Assembly (NCBI RefSeq): GCF_049615385.1
Contig: NZ_JBMZFL010000019.1
Strand: one strand, 5' to 3'
Length of the DNA stretch: 34,861 bases
Source of the DNA: Aequoribacter sp049615385
GTDB lineage: Bacteria > Pseudomonadota > Gammaproteobacteria > Pseudomonadales > Halieaceae
Of the stretch, positions 6,507 through 13,915 are shown in pieces. Position 1 is the first letter of the stretch, and each line of letters begins with the position of its first letter. Below the pieces are notes generated by a model. The model ran no database searches, was not told the origin of the DNA, and worked only from the letters and a program-made list of their open reading frames with translations. A program made the translations under genes and the position numbers.

Positions 6507-6573
6507 TGGGGACAGTTGGGACACATTGGTTGTGGCATGGAAGTTGCCGGGTGGTGACCTTGGGCGGTTTGGG

Positions 6574-6582
6574 TGATATATT
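6574..6582 (+). promoter_or_regulatory. Late operon promoter candidate (extended -10)
   Basis: TGATATATT gives an extended -10 (TG-n-TATATT, 5 of 6 to TATAAT). No good -35 is present, which is usual for extended -10 promoters or for those needing an activator. Transcription would begin near 6589 and give a leader of about 65 nt before the GTG at 6653 of the first late gene. The leader has a small GCCG/CGGC hairpin near 6602-6612. Confidence 0.4.
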
Positions 6583-6652
6583 GTTGGCAAGATTGGATCA
6601 GGCCGTGACGGCTGGGGCTGAGATGGCCTGAGGTGCGATCTGAGGACGAAGC

Positions 6653-6961
6653 GTGACTTTTAAGAAGGGCAAGAGCGGAAACCCATCAGGACGCCCCAAA
6701 AGCGACCGTAGGCAGAAATACGAGGCATTGCTTTACAAGGCGATTACTCAGGCAGAGTGGCAGAGGATCCTGATGGATGTCGTAGGGATGGCCCGCGACA
6801 AAGGATCGGACCCTAAAGACCGGATGATGGCGATCAAGTTCCTGGCGCCCTACATGATGGGCCATCCGCCCAAGCCGCGTGAGGAATCCGGGGGGGAAGT
6901 GTCTCAGCCTATCCAGAAAGTTGAGATCTGTGTCATAGGTGCCGACGATGCTTCAAAGTAG
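6653..6961 (+). CDS. Terminase small subunit-like protein (DUF5681-type N-terminus)
   Basis: The GTG start at 6653 is preceded by GAGGAC 6 nt upstream. The first 20 residues (FKKGKSGNPSGRPKSDRR) match the glycine/lysine-rich segment typical of DUF5681 proteins, many of which sit at the small terminase position. A helical centre follows (AEWQRILMDVVGMARDKG, MMAIKFLAPYMM), then a flexible Pro/Glu-rich tail. As first gene of the late operon it should recognise the packaging site and deliver DNA to the large terminase. Unusually, the large subunit is 2.5 kb away. Function rests on family resemblance and position. Confidence 0.6.
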   Translation: MTFKKGKSGNPSGRPKSDRRQKYEALLYKAITQAEWQRILMDVVGMARDKGSDPKDRMMAIKFLAPYMMGHPPKPREESGGEVSQPIQKVEICVIGADDASK

Positions 6962-6974
6962 ATGGGAGTCGAGC

Positions 6975-7052
6975 ATGGCATTGTTGACAGCGACGGTTAC
7001 GTGTGGGACGGTAGCCGTCATCGTCGTGTGTTTAATCCTCGGCGGTGATTAA
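6975..7052 (+). CDS. Possible 25-aa hydrophobic peptide
   Basis: The ATG at 6975 has GGGAG 6 nt upstream. The 25 residues form one membrane-spanning stretch (LLTATVTCGTVAVIVVCLIL) ending in GGD. It fills the gap between the small terminase gene and the next gene. The length is near the lower limit for confident calling, and a 28-codon frame from 6962 competes with it. Confidence 0.35.
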   Translation: MALLTATVTCGTVAVIVVCLILGGD

Positions 7053-7074
7053 AAAGAAACCTGGGGAGGTTGAA

Positions 7075-7500
7075 GTGAGGATCAAAAAGCTAGGGTTGAA
7101 CAACGTCGAGGACTTGGGGCCTGGCACCGTGTTTTCGCGTTTTGATGCGCCATATATGAGAACAGGGCGAAGCCAGTCCTGGATGCCATCTGATAAAGTT
7201 TTCGCGGTGAACCTAGAGAGCGGCACCTTGGTCGCATTCTCACGCGGGACAGGGGTGCGCGTTGTTGTTGGCGCGGTACTACACATTGAGGGTGACGACA
7301 ACAGTGACGTCACCGGTGAGAATAAGATTGCCTTGGCCCGCCAGCACATCGCAGCAATGCTGCGGGAGTTTAATGTCGGAACTGACGCCGAGATAGCAAC
7401 GATGGCCGACCTGGACGATATCGAGCGCGGCGACCTTGAACGTTTGATCATTCGCCTACGAGACTATGCGCTTCTTGCTGCTACGTCGGTGGAGTCATGA
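7075..7500 (+). CDS. Hypothetical protein, 141 aa
   Basis: GTG at 7075 is chosen because GGGGAGG lies 5 nt upstream; an in-frame GTG at 7045 lacks such a site. The first half is beta-rich with an N-x-x-DLGPGTVF turn and a MPSDKVFAVNLESGTLVAFS hairpin. The last 50 residues are helical (ALARQHIAAMLREF, LERLIIRLRDYALLA). It overlaps the next gene by 4 nt. The layout resembles small phage proteins with a barrel head and helical tail, but I do not recognise a family. Confidence 0.68.
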   Translation: MRIKKLGLNNVEDLGPGTVFSRFDAPYMRTGRSQSWMPSDKVFAVNLESGTLVAFSRGTGVRVVVGAVLHIEGDDNSDVTGENKIALARQHIAAMLREFNVGTDAEIATMADLDDIERGDLERLIIRLRDYALLAATSVES

Positions 7501-8090
7501 AAACTCTTTTTGATGTTCTTTCGCCATTGTCGCCCTGTGACGAGCCAGGAGGATGGCTCAATCAGTTTGGCACCGACGAGCTACGGGAGTGCTGGGAAGA
7601 AACGTGGCGATCTGACTGGCTGCTTTGGTTGCTTCGAAAGGTCGGCGCCCCAGACGCCAAGATGCGGCTGGTCGCCGTTCTTTGCGCTGCCGAAGTTGCG
7701 TATCTAATGGACGACGAGCGCAGTCTTTACGCCCTTGATGTGGCCCATGCGTGCGCAATTGGTGAGGCGGACGGCGCAGAGCTGGGTGATGCTCGGGCCG
7801 CTGCGCGGGCCGCTGCGTTAGATGTTTCGCGGGTCGCTGCGTTAGATGTTTCGCGGGTCGCCGCTCGTGATGTTGCGTGGGACGCTACTCGAAGTGCTGA
7901 GTGGGACGCTGCGTCGGATACCTTGTCAAGTGCCGCGTGGGCCGCTGCGTTAGATGTTTCGCGGGTCGCTGCGTTGGGCGCCACTAGTGATGAGTCGTGG
8001 GGCGCTGTGCGCACACGGCAGTCAGACATCATCCGTGAGGTGTTCACGTTTGACGAGGTTGAGCCGCTATTAAAGGCGCGGCTGTCATGA
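7497..8090 (+). CDS. Ala-rich repeat protein, 197 aa
   Basis: An acidic N-terminal domain with WEETWRSDWLLWLLRKVG and YLMDDERSLYALDVAHA is followed by an Ala-rich repeat region (about residues 100-170) built on 8-residue units such as VAALDVSR and VAARDVAW, then a C-terminal QSDIIREVFTF segment. Proteins with A-A-W-D-A-A repeats after a helical head occur in phages and Imm5-type putative immunity proteins; the role in phages is unknown. The repeats are near-identical at DNA level, so the number of units has changed recently. It lies in the accessory block between the terminase subunits. Confidence 0.66.
   Translation: MKTLFDVLSPLSPCDEPGGWLNQFGTDELRECWEETWRSDWLLWLLRKVGAPDAKMRLVAVLCAAEVAYLMDDERSLYALDVAHACAIGEADGAELGDARAAARAAALDVSRVAALDVSRVAARDVAWDATRSAEWDAASDTLSSAAWAAALDVSRVAALGATSDESWGAVRTRQSDIIREVFTFDEVEPLLKARLS
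7807..7975 (+). repeat. 24-bp tandem repeat and 37-bp direct repeat inside Ala-rich gene
   Basis: A 24-bp unit beginning GCTGCGTTAGATG occurs in tandem at 7812-7835 and 7836-7859, and again at 7944-7967. The surrounding 37 bp are identical at 7807-7843 and 7939-7975. Each unit encodes 8 residues, so changes in copy number keep the frame. Confidence 0.88.
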
Positions 8091-8251
8091 AGACTCGGCC
8101 CATTGCGCTCAAGCCGTGGCAAATCCGGGCACACCGACAGGGCATCGACGTGATGATGCGACATTCGAACGCCGACCACGAGCGCACCGAGGAGAAAGGG
8201 CGACCCGATTTGTGGACGTGGGTCGCCGACATAAAAGAGGTGACGACGTGA
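8087..8251 (+). CDS. Hypothetical basic protein, 54 aa
   Basis: ATG at 8087 overlaps the preceding stop as ATGA; TGA at 8249-8251 overlaps the next GTG as GTGA. The product is rich in His, Arg and Trp (RPIALKPWQIRAHRQG, PDLWTWVADIKE) and looks like a short helical domain. Support comes from the double overlap. Function unknown. Confidence 0.55.
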   Translation: MKTRPIALKPWQIRAHRQGIDVMMRHSNADHERTEEKGRPDLWTWVADIKEVTT

Positions 8252-8472
8252 GTGACACAAAAAGAAGATCGCCAGCATACGAGTGGCAGAAATCTAAAAC
8301 CGAAGCCAAGCTGGAGCGCTACCGTCGCATGCATGGACTGACAACGGACCAGGTAGCCGCGCGCATGGGCGTGACGAAGCGCGTCGCCGGTGACTGGCTC
8401 AAGAGGGCCGGGCTTGTGTCTACTCGTGGCGACGGATGGGATTGCGCTCGATGGGAGTTGAAAGATGGCTAA
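8248..8472 (+). CDS. Small helix-turn-helix protein, 74 aa
   Basis: GTG at 8248 is used; a longer frame from 8116 shadows the previous gene. A basic N-terminal helix (EWQKSKTEAKLERYRR) is followed by LTTDQVAARMGVTKRVAGDW, a helix-turn-helix in which QVAARMGV is helix 2 and the stretch after it the recognition helix. It may bind DNA in the accessory block, for example as a regulator of late genes. Target unknown. Confidence 0.65.
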   Translation: MSDTKRRSPAYEWQKSKTEAKLERYRRMHGLTTDQVAARMGVTKRVAGDWLKRAGLVSTRGDGWDCARWELKDG

Positions 8473-8857
8473 GGGCGTGGGCGTTATGGATAGAATCAGA
8501 GAGACAAGATCCGTCCTTGTCGAGGTTCATGATGAGAGACGCAGGCAGGATGAGAAGTGGGGCGAGCAAAATCATCCAATTGTTGAGCCTAGTGGTGACG
8601 CTGGACTTTATCTTTCGTACCTGGTGAGCGGGTTAAGCGGTGGTGAGCTCATGTCTGACGCGGCCAAACGAGAATGTGAAAAGATGACTGCGGACGGGTC
8701 TCTTGCTTGGGCTGATATTCTGCTTGAGGAAGTGTGCGAACTCCTCGACGAGACAGATCCTGTCAAAAGACGCTATGAGATGATACAGGCTGCCGCGGTG
8801 CTCGTGGCGATGATCGAGTCGGAAGATCGGCGCATGGCGACGGAGGGTGAGTCATGA
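8465..8857 (+). CDS. MazG-like/NTP-PPase-like phage protein, 130 aa
   Basis: Begins at ATG 8465 with GGGAG 7 nt upstream, overlapping the HTH gene by 8 nt. The segment DERRRQDEKWGEQNHP and the later WADILLEEVCELLDE (E-E-x-x-E), followed by MIQAAAVLVAMIE, match the helical layout of phage MazG-like proteins. Such enzymes hydrolyse nucleoside triphosphates using magnesium bound by the acidic helices. The second metal motif (ExxD) is not clear, so it may be a divergent or inactive member. A likely role is nucleotide pool or alarmone control during infection; this is family knowledge, not shown here. Confidence 0.6.
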   Translation: MAKGVGVMDRIRETRSVLVEVHDERRRQDEKWGEQNHPIVEPSGDAGLYLSYLVSGLSGGELMSDAAKRECEKMTADGSLAWADILLEEVCELLDETDPVKRRYEMIQAAAVLVAMIESEDRRMATEGES

Positions 8858-9153
8858 TTTATTTTGTTTACGCAAAGAGCGGTGATTATCCGTATGATTA
8901 CTCCTATACGCTGCTTCGTGCATTTACTAGCAGCTTGGCGGCAGAGAATTGCAGGGACCAATGTCAAGATCACTTAGATGAGTGTGCGAAGGTGTTTCTT
9001 TCGAAAAAAAAGATCAAGCTTCCGGAGACCGATCTTCACAGCATGAATATGCGTGAGTTTCTTGAGAATACGTATGATGAGCTTGGCGATAGGTTTTTTG
9101 TCGCCTCTGTGCCGTCATGGTTCGACGGACCGGACGCAGTGGTGCTGCTGTGA
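8854..9153 (+). CDS. Hypothetical protein, 99 aa
   Basis: ATG at 8854 overlaps the MazG-like stop as ATGA. The product is rich in Tyr, Cys and acidic residues (YAKSGDYPYDYSYTLL, ENCRDQCQDHLDECAK). A central helix is followed by a FFVASVPSWF strand. The codon use is more A/T-rich than in neighbours. No family recognised. Confidence 0.62.
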   Translation: MIYFVYAKSGDYPYDYSYTLLRAFTSSLAAENCRDQCQDHLDECAKVFLSKKKIKLPETDLHSMNMREFLENTYDELGDRFFVASVPSWFDGPDAVVLL

Positions 9154-9174
9154 GATGTTTGGGAGGGTGGAGTG

Positions 9175-9453
9175 ATGGAAAAGCGATATGTTTTGGATTT
9201 TGCGTTGGCCGCTGAGCTTAGAGAGGTGCTTCGGCCAGGAATGGCCGGCGTCAAGCTTGTGATCGACGGCGTCAAGGTGAGCGTGCGAAAAAATCGGTGT
9301 GGTGAGCTCTTGGCGGCCGTTCGCGTTGACGAACCGGAAGATCCGGCGCGTGCCGAGCGGCGCAAGGCGCGAGCAGAGAAGAAAAGAGAGAGGAAGCGAC
9401 GGAAAAGGGCGGAGGCCGTCCATCCTGACAACGGCCATCTATATTTCGCATGA
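9175..9453 (+). CDS. Hypothetical basic protein, 92 aa, before large terminase
   Basis: ATG at 9175 follows GGAGGGTGG; an in-frame GTG three bases earlier is the alternative. An alpha/beta start (LDFALAAELREVL, VKLVIDGVKVSVRK) leads to a very basic helix (ERRKARAEKKRERKRRKR). Its end overlaps the large terminase start by 4 nt. The basic tail suggests nucleic acid binding, so a packaging accessory role is possible, but that is a guess from position. Confidence 0.6.
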   Translation: MEKRYVLDFALAAELREVLRPGMAGVKLVIDGVKVSVRKNRCGELLAAVRVDEPEDPARAERRKARAEKKRERKRRKRAEAVHPDNGHLYFA

Positions 9454-10787
9454 AGGTCGGACTTCTTCCACACCAGGCGAAAGCCTGTCTCAATACGACG
9501 AAGCCGATCATTTTGTTGTGCGGCGGCCTAGGCTCGGCCAAGAGTTATGCCGGCGCTGCGTTCTCAGTCATCAACATGCTTCGTGCGCCCGGACTTCCTG
9601 GCGGGGCGGGTTGCCCGACATCAGCGCAGCTTCGCGATTATGTCGTTCCCGCTGTGCGAAAGTGCATGGAAGACACCTTCAATTGCCGCGAGGGCAAGGA
9701 GTGGACGCACTTCCGCAGCACTGGGCAGGAGCGGATAACGCTCGCGCAGAATGGCTCAGAGGTCTGGTTCCGCTCTTTTGATAAGGACTCAACCGTCGTC
9801 GGCAATAACCTGGCGTGGGGCTGGGTTGATGAGCCGGGCCTTGTTAAGGACGCAGCGATCAAGAAGTTCAAGGCGCGTATCCGTGCATCATCGCCGATGC
9901 TGCCGGATGATTGGATTTATCCTTTGCTGATGACTGGGACGCCGGAGGGCATGAACGGTCTTTTTTATGAGTGGGCGGAGGGAGATCCTCCCGTGTTTCC
10001 TGATGACCACCCGCGCGCGGGTGAGCCGATGTCGCTCCTGATCAGGGCCCGGACTGGTGACAACCCGTTTTTGCCAGAAGATTACATAGCAACGTCGCTG
10101 ATAGGATTTACTGACGCGGAAAAAGAGGCGTACGTTAACGGTAGGTTTGTGCCGCCCAAGGGCCGCGTTTACACGCAGTTTGATAAAGATAGGCATGTGA
10201 CGCCGTGTAACTATCGCGTGTCGGGTGACGTCGTCATGCTCTGCGACTTCAACCGTACGCCGATGTGGTGGACGTTTGCCGTTGTGCGCGGCGAACAAAT
10301 GCACGTCTTTGAGGAATTCATCGGCGAGAACACGGACACGATCGAGCACGGGCGCCTGGCAGCGGAGCGATGGGCAGACATATTCTCCGAGGAGGACGGG
10401 CGCGTGTGGACGCCAAGGGAGGCTGCGCGCATGGTTACCGTGCATTGCGATGCGTCGGGCAAGGCAGGCACGGCAAATTCGCCCGCGTCCAATGTGCAGT
10501 ACTTGCGGGAGCTCGGTTTTGATGTCCGCCATCCGTCCGCGAACCCGCGCGTGTACAACCGTGTTTTCAGCGTTCAAAAGCTCCTTGGCGAGAACAATCT
10601 TCTTTTTGATCCTGCGTGCAAGAAAACGATCAAGTGCTTTGCAGAGCAGGCGCTAGACAAGAACGGAGCCCCAGACAAAAAGAAGGGGCTTGACCATGGC
10701 CCGGATTGTGTGGGTTACGGTGTGTGGATGCGTTGGCCAGCAACCCGCCCGCGTGGTAACTTGCAACTTGTGCAAAACTATGGCTAG
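9450..10787 (+). CDS. terL: Terminase large subunit
   Basis: A 445-residue DNA packaging motor. The ATPase domain has a Walker A-type loop GGLGSAKS (25-32), an aromatic strand VWFRSFDKDS, and the Walker B strand GWVDE with catalytic Asp-Glu at 127-128, followed by LLMTGTPEG as coupling motif. The nuclease domain has acidic residues in VMLCDFN (about 266), VHCDASG (about 333) and LDHGPDCVGY (about 420), the RNase H-like triad that cuts DNA at the end of packaging. It docks on the portal encoded directly downstream. Confidence 0.93.
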   Translation: MKVGLLPHQAKACLNTTKPIILLCGGLGSAKSYAGAAFSVINMLRAPGLPGGAGCPTSAQLRDYVVPAVRKCMEDTFNCREGKEWTHFRSTGQERITLAQNGSEVWFRSFDKDSTVVGNNLAWGWVDEPGLVKDAAIKKFKARIRASSPMLPDDWIYPLLMTGTPEGMNGLFYEWAEGDPPVFPDDHPRAGEPMSLLIRARTGDNPFLPEDYIATSLIGFTDAEKEAYVNGRFVPPKGRVYTQFDKDRHVTPCNYRVSGDVVMLCDFNRTPMWWTFAVVRGEQMHVFEEFIGENTDTIEHGRLAAERWADIFSEEDGRVWTPREAARMVTVHCDASGKAGTANSPASNVQYLRELGFDVRHPSANPRVYNRVFSVQKLLGENNLLFDPACKKTIKCFAEQALDKNGAPDKKKGLDHGPDCVGYGVWMRWPATRPRGNLQLVQNYG

Positions 10788-10795
10788 GGGGCTCC

Positions 10796-12313
10796 GTGTT
10801 TGAGCGCAGAGACCAAGAAATCATCGCCAAGATCCAAAACGGTGCGGGGGCGTCAAATAATGACGTCGTGAACGAGATCGTTGCGGCGTCCAAGCGCCAG
10901 CGTGGCGTTGATCATAATTTCGACGAGCGCATGAACAAGCTGCGCAAGTTTTTTGACGGCAAGCACCTTGAAATGCTCGAACGGGCCATGCAGGCCCGTT
11001 TCCCGTCGACGTGGCACCGGGTGCCGAAGCTGTACCTCAACATTGTGCGGCACGTATGCGAAACGGATGCGTTCGCGTATGACGATGCCATTGAGCGCGT
11101 GGTTAAGGACAACGAGCAGGCCACCGAGGATCTTGGCGAACTCGCCGAGTCGGCGAAGCTCGACGAGGTCATGACCTACGCTGAATCCGTGTTGATGGCT
11201 GCGAAGTGCATCTTTTTGTTTCTTGGCTACGACAAGGTCCAGGGACGATTGCGCATTCGGGTGTTCTGGCCGCATTGCGCGCACCTGCTTGCGCACCCGG
11301 ACAGCGCGGACTCAACCGACGGGCTTGTTGCTGCGGTGCTTGAGCTCGATGGCAACGTTCGCGAGGTCTGGACGCGCGCGTATGAGGATCGTGACGACGA
11401 AGTTGTTTTTGGCCCGTGGCGAGCGGAGCGCATCGATAAAGAGGGGCGCATTGAGCCGCTTTTCGGCGACGGAATTTATCCTGCGCACCTTCCGACGCCG
11501 ATCCTTTCTCTGCGCGACGAGTATAGCGATACGCTTTACGTCGACGCTGGCCACGATCTCGCTGTCGTGCAGGATTCTGTCAACGTCGCGCTGTCGGATA
11601 ATGCGCTGAATATCGACCTGAACGCATCGCCGCGTCTGGTGCGCAAGACGGATCAGCTTCGCGGGCAAGACGTTGTCTTTGGCACGGGCGCCATGGTGGA
11701 CATCGCCCAGGGCGACGATTTGATCCAGCTTCCTAGCGATGTGAATATGGCGGGGCTCGATAGCGTTGAGCGGATCTTGGCGATTCTGGCGACGACACGC
11801 CAGCAACCTGGCGATGCGTACGCAACCGAGCGCAGCAACGAAAGCGGCGTGGCTCGGCAAGTCAAGCTTTTGCCTCAAAGCAAGGCGCAGCGCCGGCGGC
11901 GCACGCGATACAAAGAATTTGAAGAGACCCGGCTTTTGCCGACGCTCGCGGCCATCGAAGCGGAATGGGGAGAGATCGACATTGCCGGCAACGAGTTCGT
12001 GGCGCGCTTCCCCGATCAACCTATGTTCGAGGACGCCGAGGCGAAGCAGCGCCGCAATGAGCAAGCCGAGGATAATGGATGGATTTCCCCTGCGCGCGCC
12101 GCAGCGGAAAGCGGTTTTTACGATAGCATTGCTGACGCCGTCGAGGCTGGCTTGTCTGACGAGCTCCCACGCAACGCGCCCCAGCCTGATGGCGGTGGTC
12201 TTGCGAGCCTGACGGCCGGCCTGCGTGGTCTTGCTGCGCCGCTGTCGCCGCCGGCAGAAAGCGCGGGGCTCGTGGTCGGGCGAGACGAGGAAAACGAAGA
12301 CGGCGAGGTATAG
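10796..12313 (+). CDS. Portal protein
   Basis: 505 residues from GTG at 10796 with TAGGGGG upstream. Position between large terminase and a MuF-like head protein, plus length, fit a portal. The N-terminal half is helical (FDERMNKLRKFFDGKHLEML), the middle has a beta-rich wing with VREVWTRAYEDRDD and PTPILSLRDEYS, and the C-terminal half has the long helix region before a disordered Gly/Pro/Glu-rich tail. Portals form the dodecameric ring at one vertex through which DNA enters. Assignment rests on gene order and overall pattern. Confidence 0.82.
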   Translation: MFERRDQEIIAKIQNGAGASNNDVVNEIVAASKRQRGVDHNFDERMNKLRKFFDGKHLEMLERAMQARFPSTWHRVPKLYLNIVRHVCETDAFAYDDAIERVVKDNEQATEDLGELAESAKLDEVMTYAESVLMAAKCIFLFLGYDKVQGRLRIRVFWPHCAHLLAHPDSADSTDGLVAAVLELDGNVREVWTRAYEDRDDEVVFGPWRAERIDKEGRIEPLFGDGIYPAHLPTPILSLRDEYSDTLYVDAGHDLAVVQDSVNVALSDNALNIDLNASPRLVRKTDQLRGQDVVFGTGAMVDIAQGDDLIQLPSDVNMAGLDSVERILAILATTRQQPGDAYATERSNESGVARQVKLLPQSKAQRRRRTRYKEFEETRLLPTLAAIEAEWGEIDIAGNEFVARFPDQPMFEDAEAKQRRNEQAEDNGWISPARAAAESGFYDSIADAVEAGLSDELPRNAPQPDGGGLASLTAGLRGLAAPLSPPAESAGLVVGRDEENEDGEV

Positions 12314-13120
12314 ATGCCGACTGACAAAGCAATCAACGCGGCCAACGCACGCTTGCGCCTCGTGCTGACTGAGGTCGCCGCACGGGTTGCCCGCGAGCTC
12401 GCGGCGCTTGTGGCGCAGCTTGATAGCGCTGGCGGCGTCACGCAAAACACGCGGCACAATCTCAACCAGGTGCGCGCAATCCGCCAGCAGGTGAGAGAGA
12501 TCGCCGAGCAGGAAGCGCTGCCGGCGGTGCTTGAATCGCTGCGCGGCGAGCTCCCGAAGATCGTGCAGGAGACACTGGCGGATTATCCTCAGCTTGGCAG
12601 GTTCGCGCCGCAGATAACGGGCGATCTTGTGCGGCTTGCGTCCGGTATCGAGGCGGAGATCGCCGAGGTGTTGACGAGCCAGGCCCCCGATGCGCTGGCG
12701 AAGGCGATGCGTGCGAGCATCACCGGGGCGCTTTCAATGCAGGATCTACAGTCAGAGGTGGCGCGCGCGCTTGACACGACGCTGGGGCGTGCCGCCGTAG
12801 CGATCGACCGAGGCGTGCGAGACTTCCATGAGGGCGCATTGATTCGCCAAAGTGAGATCGCATCCGAGCTCATTGACGGCGATTTTTTGTTTTTGTACGT
12901 TGGGCCAGACGACACGCGAACGCGGCCGTATTGCGACGCCAGGCTTGACAAGGTGCTGACGAGGGCGGACGTCGAGGCGCTAGACCCGACAGAGCGCTAC
13001 AATTGCCGTCACCGCCCCGTCCCTGTATTGTCGTCAGAGGTGGCGGGCATGGCCCTGCTTGGAGGCGGCACGGTGCCGCGCAATCCGTTGGCTGCGGCTG
13101 CGGAGCTTGAGGACGCATAG
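12314..13120 (+). CDS. MuF-like minor head protein (head morphogenesis)
   Basis: ATG follows the portal stop directly. The first 190 residues are helical and Ala-rich. The C-terminal part, YVGPDDTRTRPYCD ... LDKVLTRADV ... RYNCRHRPVPV, is the Mu F-type signature (D-x-RTRP-x-C and a later N-C-R-x-R-x-P-V). The two Cys and nearby His may bind metal. Such proteins are packaged in a few copies near the portal and help head assembly or are ejected with DNA. Confidence 0.82.
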   Translation: MPTDKAINAANARLRLVLTEVAARVARELAALVAQLDSAGGVTQNTRHNLNQVRAIRQQVREIAEQEALPAVLESLRGELPKIVQETLADYPQLGRFAPQITGDLVRLASGIEAEIAEVLTSQAPDALAKAMRASITGALSMQDLQSEVARALDTTLGRAAVAIDRGVRDFHEGALIRQSEIASELIDGDFLFLYVGPDDTRTRPYCDARLDKVLTRADVEALDPTERYNCRHRPVPVLSSEVAGMALLGGGTVPRNPLAAAAELEDA

Positions 13121-13128
13121 GGGAAACC

Positions 13129-13362
13129 ATGGAAAAAGAAGAATTCGAACGTTTAGAGGCGGCGGCGACGTCGATGTTTGCAGAGGACGCAATGACGGCG
13201 GCGTGGAATATTTCCCGCAATCCCCAGTTTGCGCGCGCGGTTGCCGAAGAGATCGCCGTTGAGGCGGTCAGGCGTCGATCTGGACCACACCTAGAAAGCC
13301 TGCTTGGCCTGAGTGCCTTGCTCGCCAAGCTTGCAAACCTTTGTGACGTGGACGATGGCTGA
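13129..13362 (+). CDS. Hypothetical small helical protein, 77 aa
   Basis: Starts with MEKEEFERLEAAATSMF behind GGGGAAACC. It is entirely helical and acidic in the first half, with VEAVRRRSGP and LLGLSALLAKLANL later. It lies between two head genes and overlaps the next start by 8 nt. It may be a small connector or assembly factor; not recognised. Confidence 0.62.
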   Translation: MEKEEFERLEAAATSMFAEDAMTAAWNISRNPQFARAVAEEIAVEAVRRRSGPHLESLLGLSALLAKLANLCDVDDG

Positions 13363-13879
13363 CGGGATCAAAGTCACGATGAAGCCGGTTCGATCGGTGA
13401 GCGTGCTTGATCACGGCAAGCTTGCGGATTTCTTTGTCTCCCGGTTCGTGTCTGCCGTCGTGCGGCGAACTCGCGCCGGTCTGGACACAAAGGGGCGGCG
13501 ATTCAAGCCCTACTCGAAAGCGTACCTAAAAGAGCTCGCCGCGCGCGGTGAGGAGCTCGGCGTTGACTTGTGGCGAACCGGCGGGATGCTCGGCAGCGTT
13601 AACGAGCGTTTTCGGCAATGGAAAGATCAGGGCCAGGATAATCTTTTGGTGGGAATCGGCCCGAGCTCCGCCGTGAGCAATAGCGGGCAGCACAACCGGC
13701 CGGCGAATAATGTGCTCGGCTTTTACCACCAAAAGGGACGAGGCCACAACGAGAAGCGCAAGTGGCTCGGCCTTACTCGGCGTGAACGCAAAGAGATCGC
13801 GCGCGAAATGGCGAAAATGTCTGGTGCGATCACCGAAGTTCGCGGCACTTCAAGCGCGCGCGCTCCCGGCAAAAAGTAG
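13355..13879 (+). CDS. Virion morphogenesis/tail completion-like protein, 174 aa
   Basis: ATG at 13355 is used; an upstream start at 13313 lies within the previous gene. The region RTRAGLDTKGRRFKPYSKAY is the hallmark of gpS/virion morphogenesis-type proteins, where a basic helix is followed by D-x-x-G-x-x-F-x-P-Y. It continues WRTGGMLGSV and GQHNRPANNVLGFYHQKG, and ends in a basic helix. Related proteins finish the head-tail joint. A 103-bp gap with a promoter candidate follows. Confidence 0.66.
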   Translation: MADGIKVTMKPVRSVSVLDHGKLADFFVSRFVSAVVRRTRAGLDTKGRRFKPYSKAYLKELAARGEELGVDLWRTGGMLGSVNERFRQWKDQGQDNLLVGIGPSSAVSNSGQHNRPANNVLGFYHQKGRGHNEKRKWLGLTRRERKEIAREMAKMSGAITEVRGTSSARAPGKK

Positions 13880-13915
13880 CGCAAAATCTGCACAGTGAAA
13901 AAAATGCACACCGGG

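Larger units (their letters stand above)
6169..6526. repeat. Iteron array AAGTGTCC(C/T)G
   Basis: Direct copies begin at 6169, 6189, 6239 (CCTG variant), 6249, 6315 and 6480. Inverted copies TGGGACACTT lie at 6266-6275 and 6497-6506, and a degenerate TGGGACACAT at 6517-6526. The first two are 20 bp apart and the next two are 10 bp apart, close to whole helical turns, so bound proteins would face the same side of the DNA. Confidence 0.85.
6165..6527. other. Probable iteron-type replication origin
   Basis: This is the core of the only long gene-free stretch (6092-6652). It contains six direct copies of a 10-bp unit AAGTGTCCCG or one-base variants, two inverted copies forming perfect hairpins, a degenerate inverted copy near 6517, a 40-bp A/T-only tract and an 11-bp stem-loop. 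Repeats beside an A/T-rich melting tract are the standard layout of initiator-dependent origins in plasmids and phages. The primase-polymerase at 1158-3320 is the likely user. No dedicated Rep initiator is recognised, so the initiator could be one of the unassigned proteins. Alternatively the repeats are operators for a repressor acting on both flanking promoters. Confidence 0.62.

Noticed and set aside
7807..7975. Repeats suggesting a CRISPR array
   Set aside because: Units are tandem without unique spacers and lie in frame in a protein gene.
8116..8247. Earlier start of the helix-turn-helix gene
   Set aside because: This part is a shadow of the 54-residue gene; the GTG at 8248 gives the correct overlap.
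11312..12457. Long minus-strand open frame (381 codons) opposite the portal
   Set aside because: It is the antisense shadow of a strongly coding plus-strand gene; its protein is rich in Arg, His and Ala with no domain and no ribosome site.
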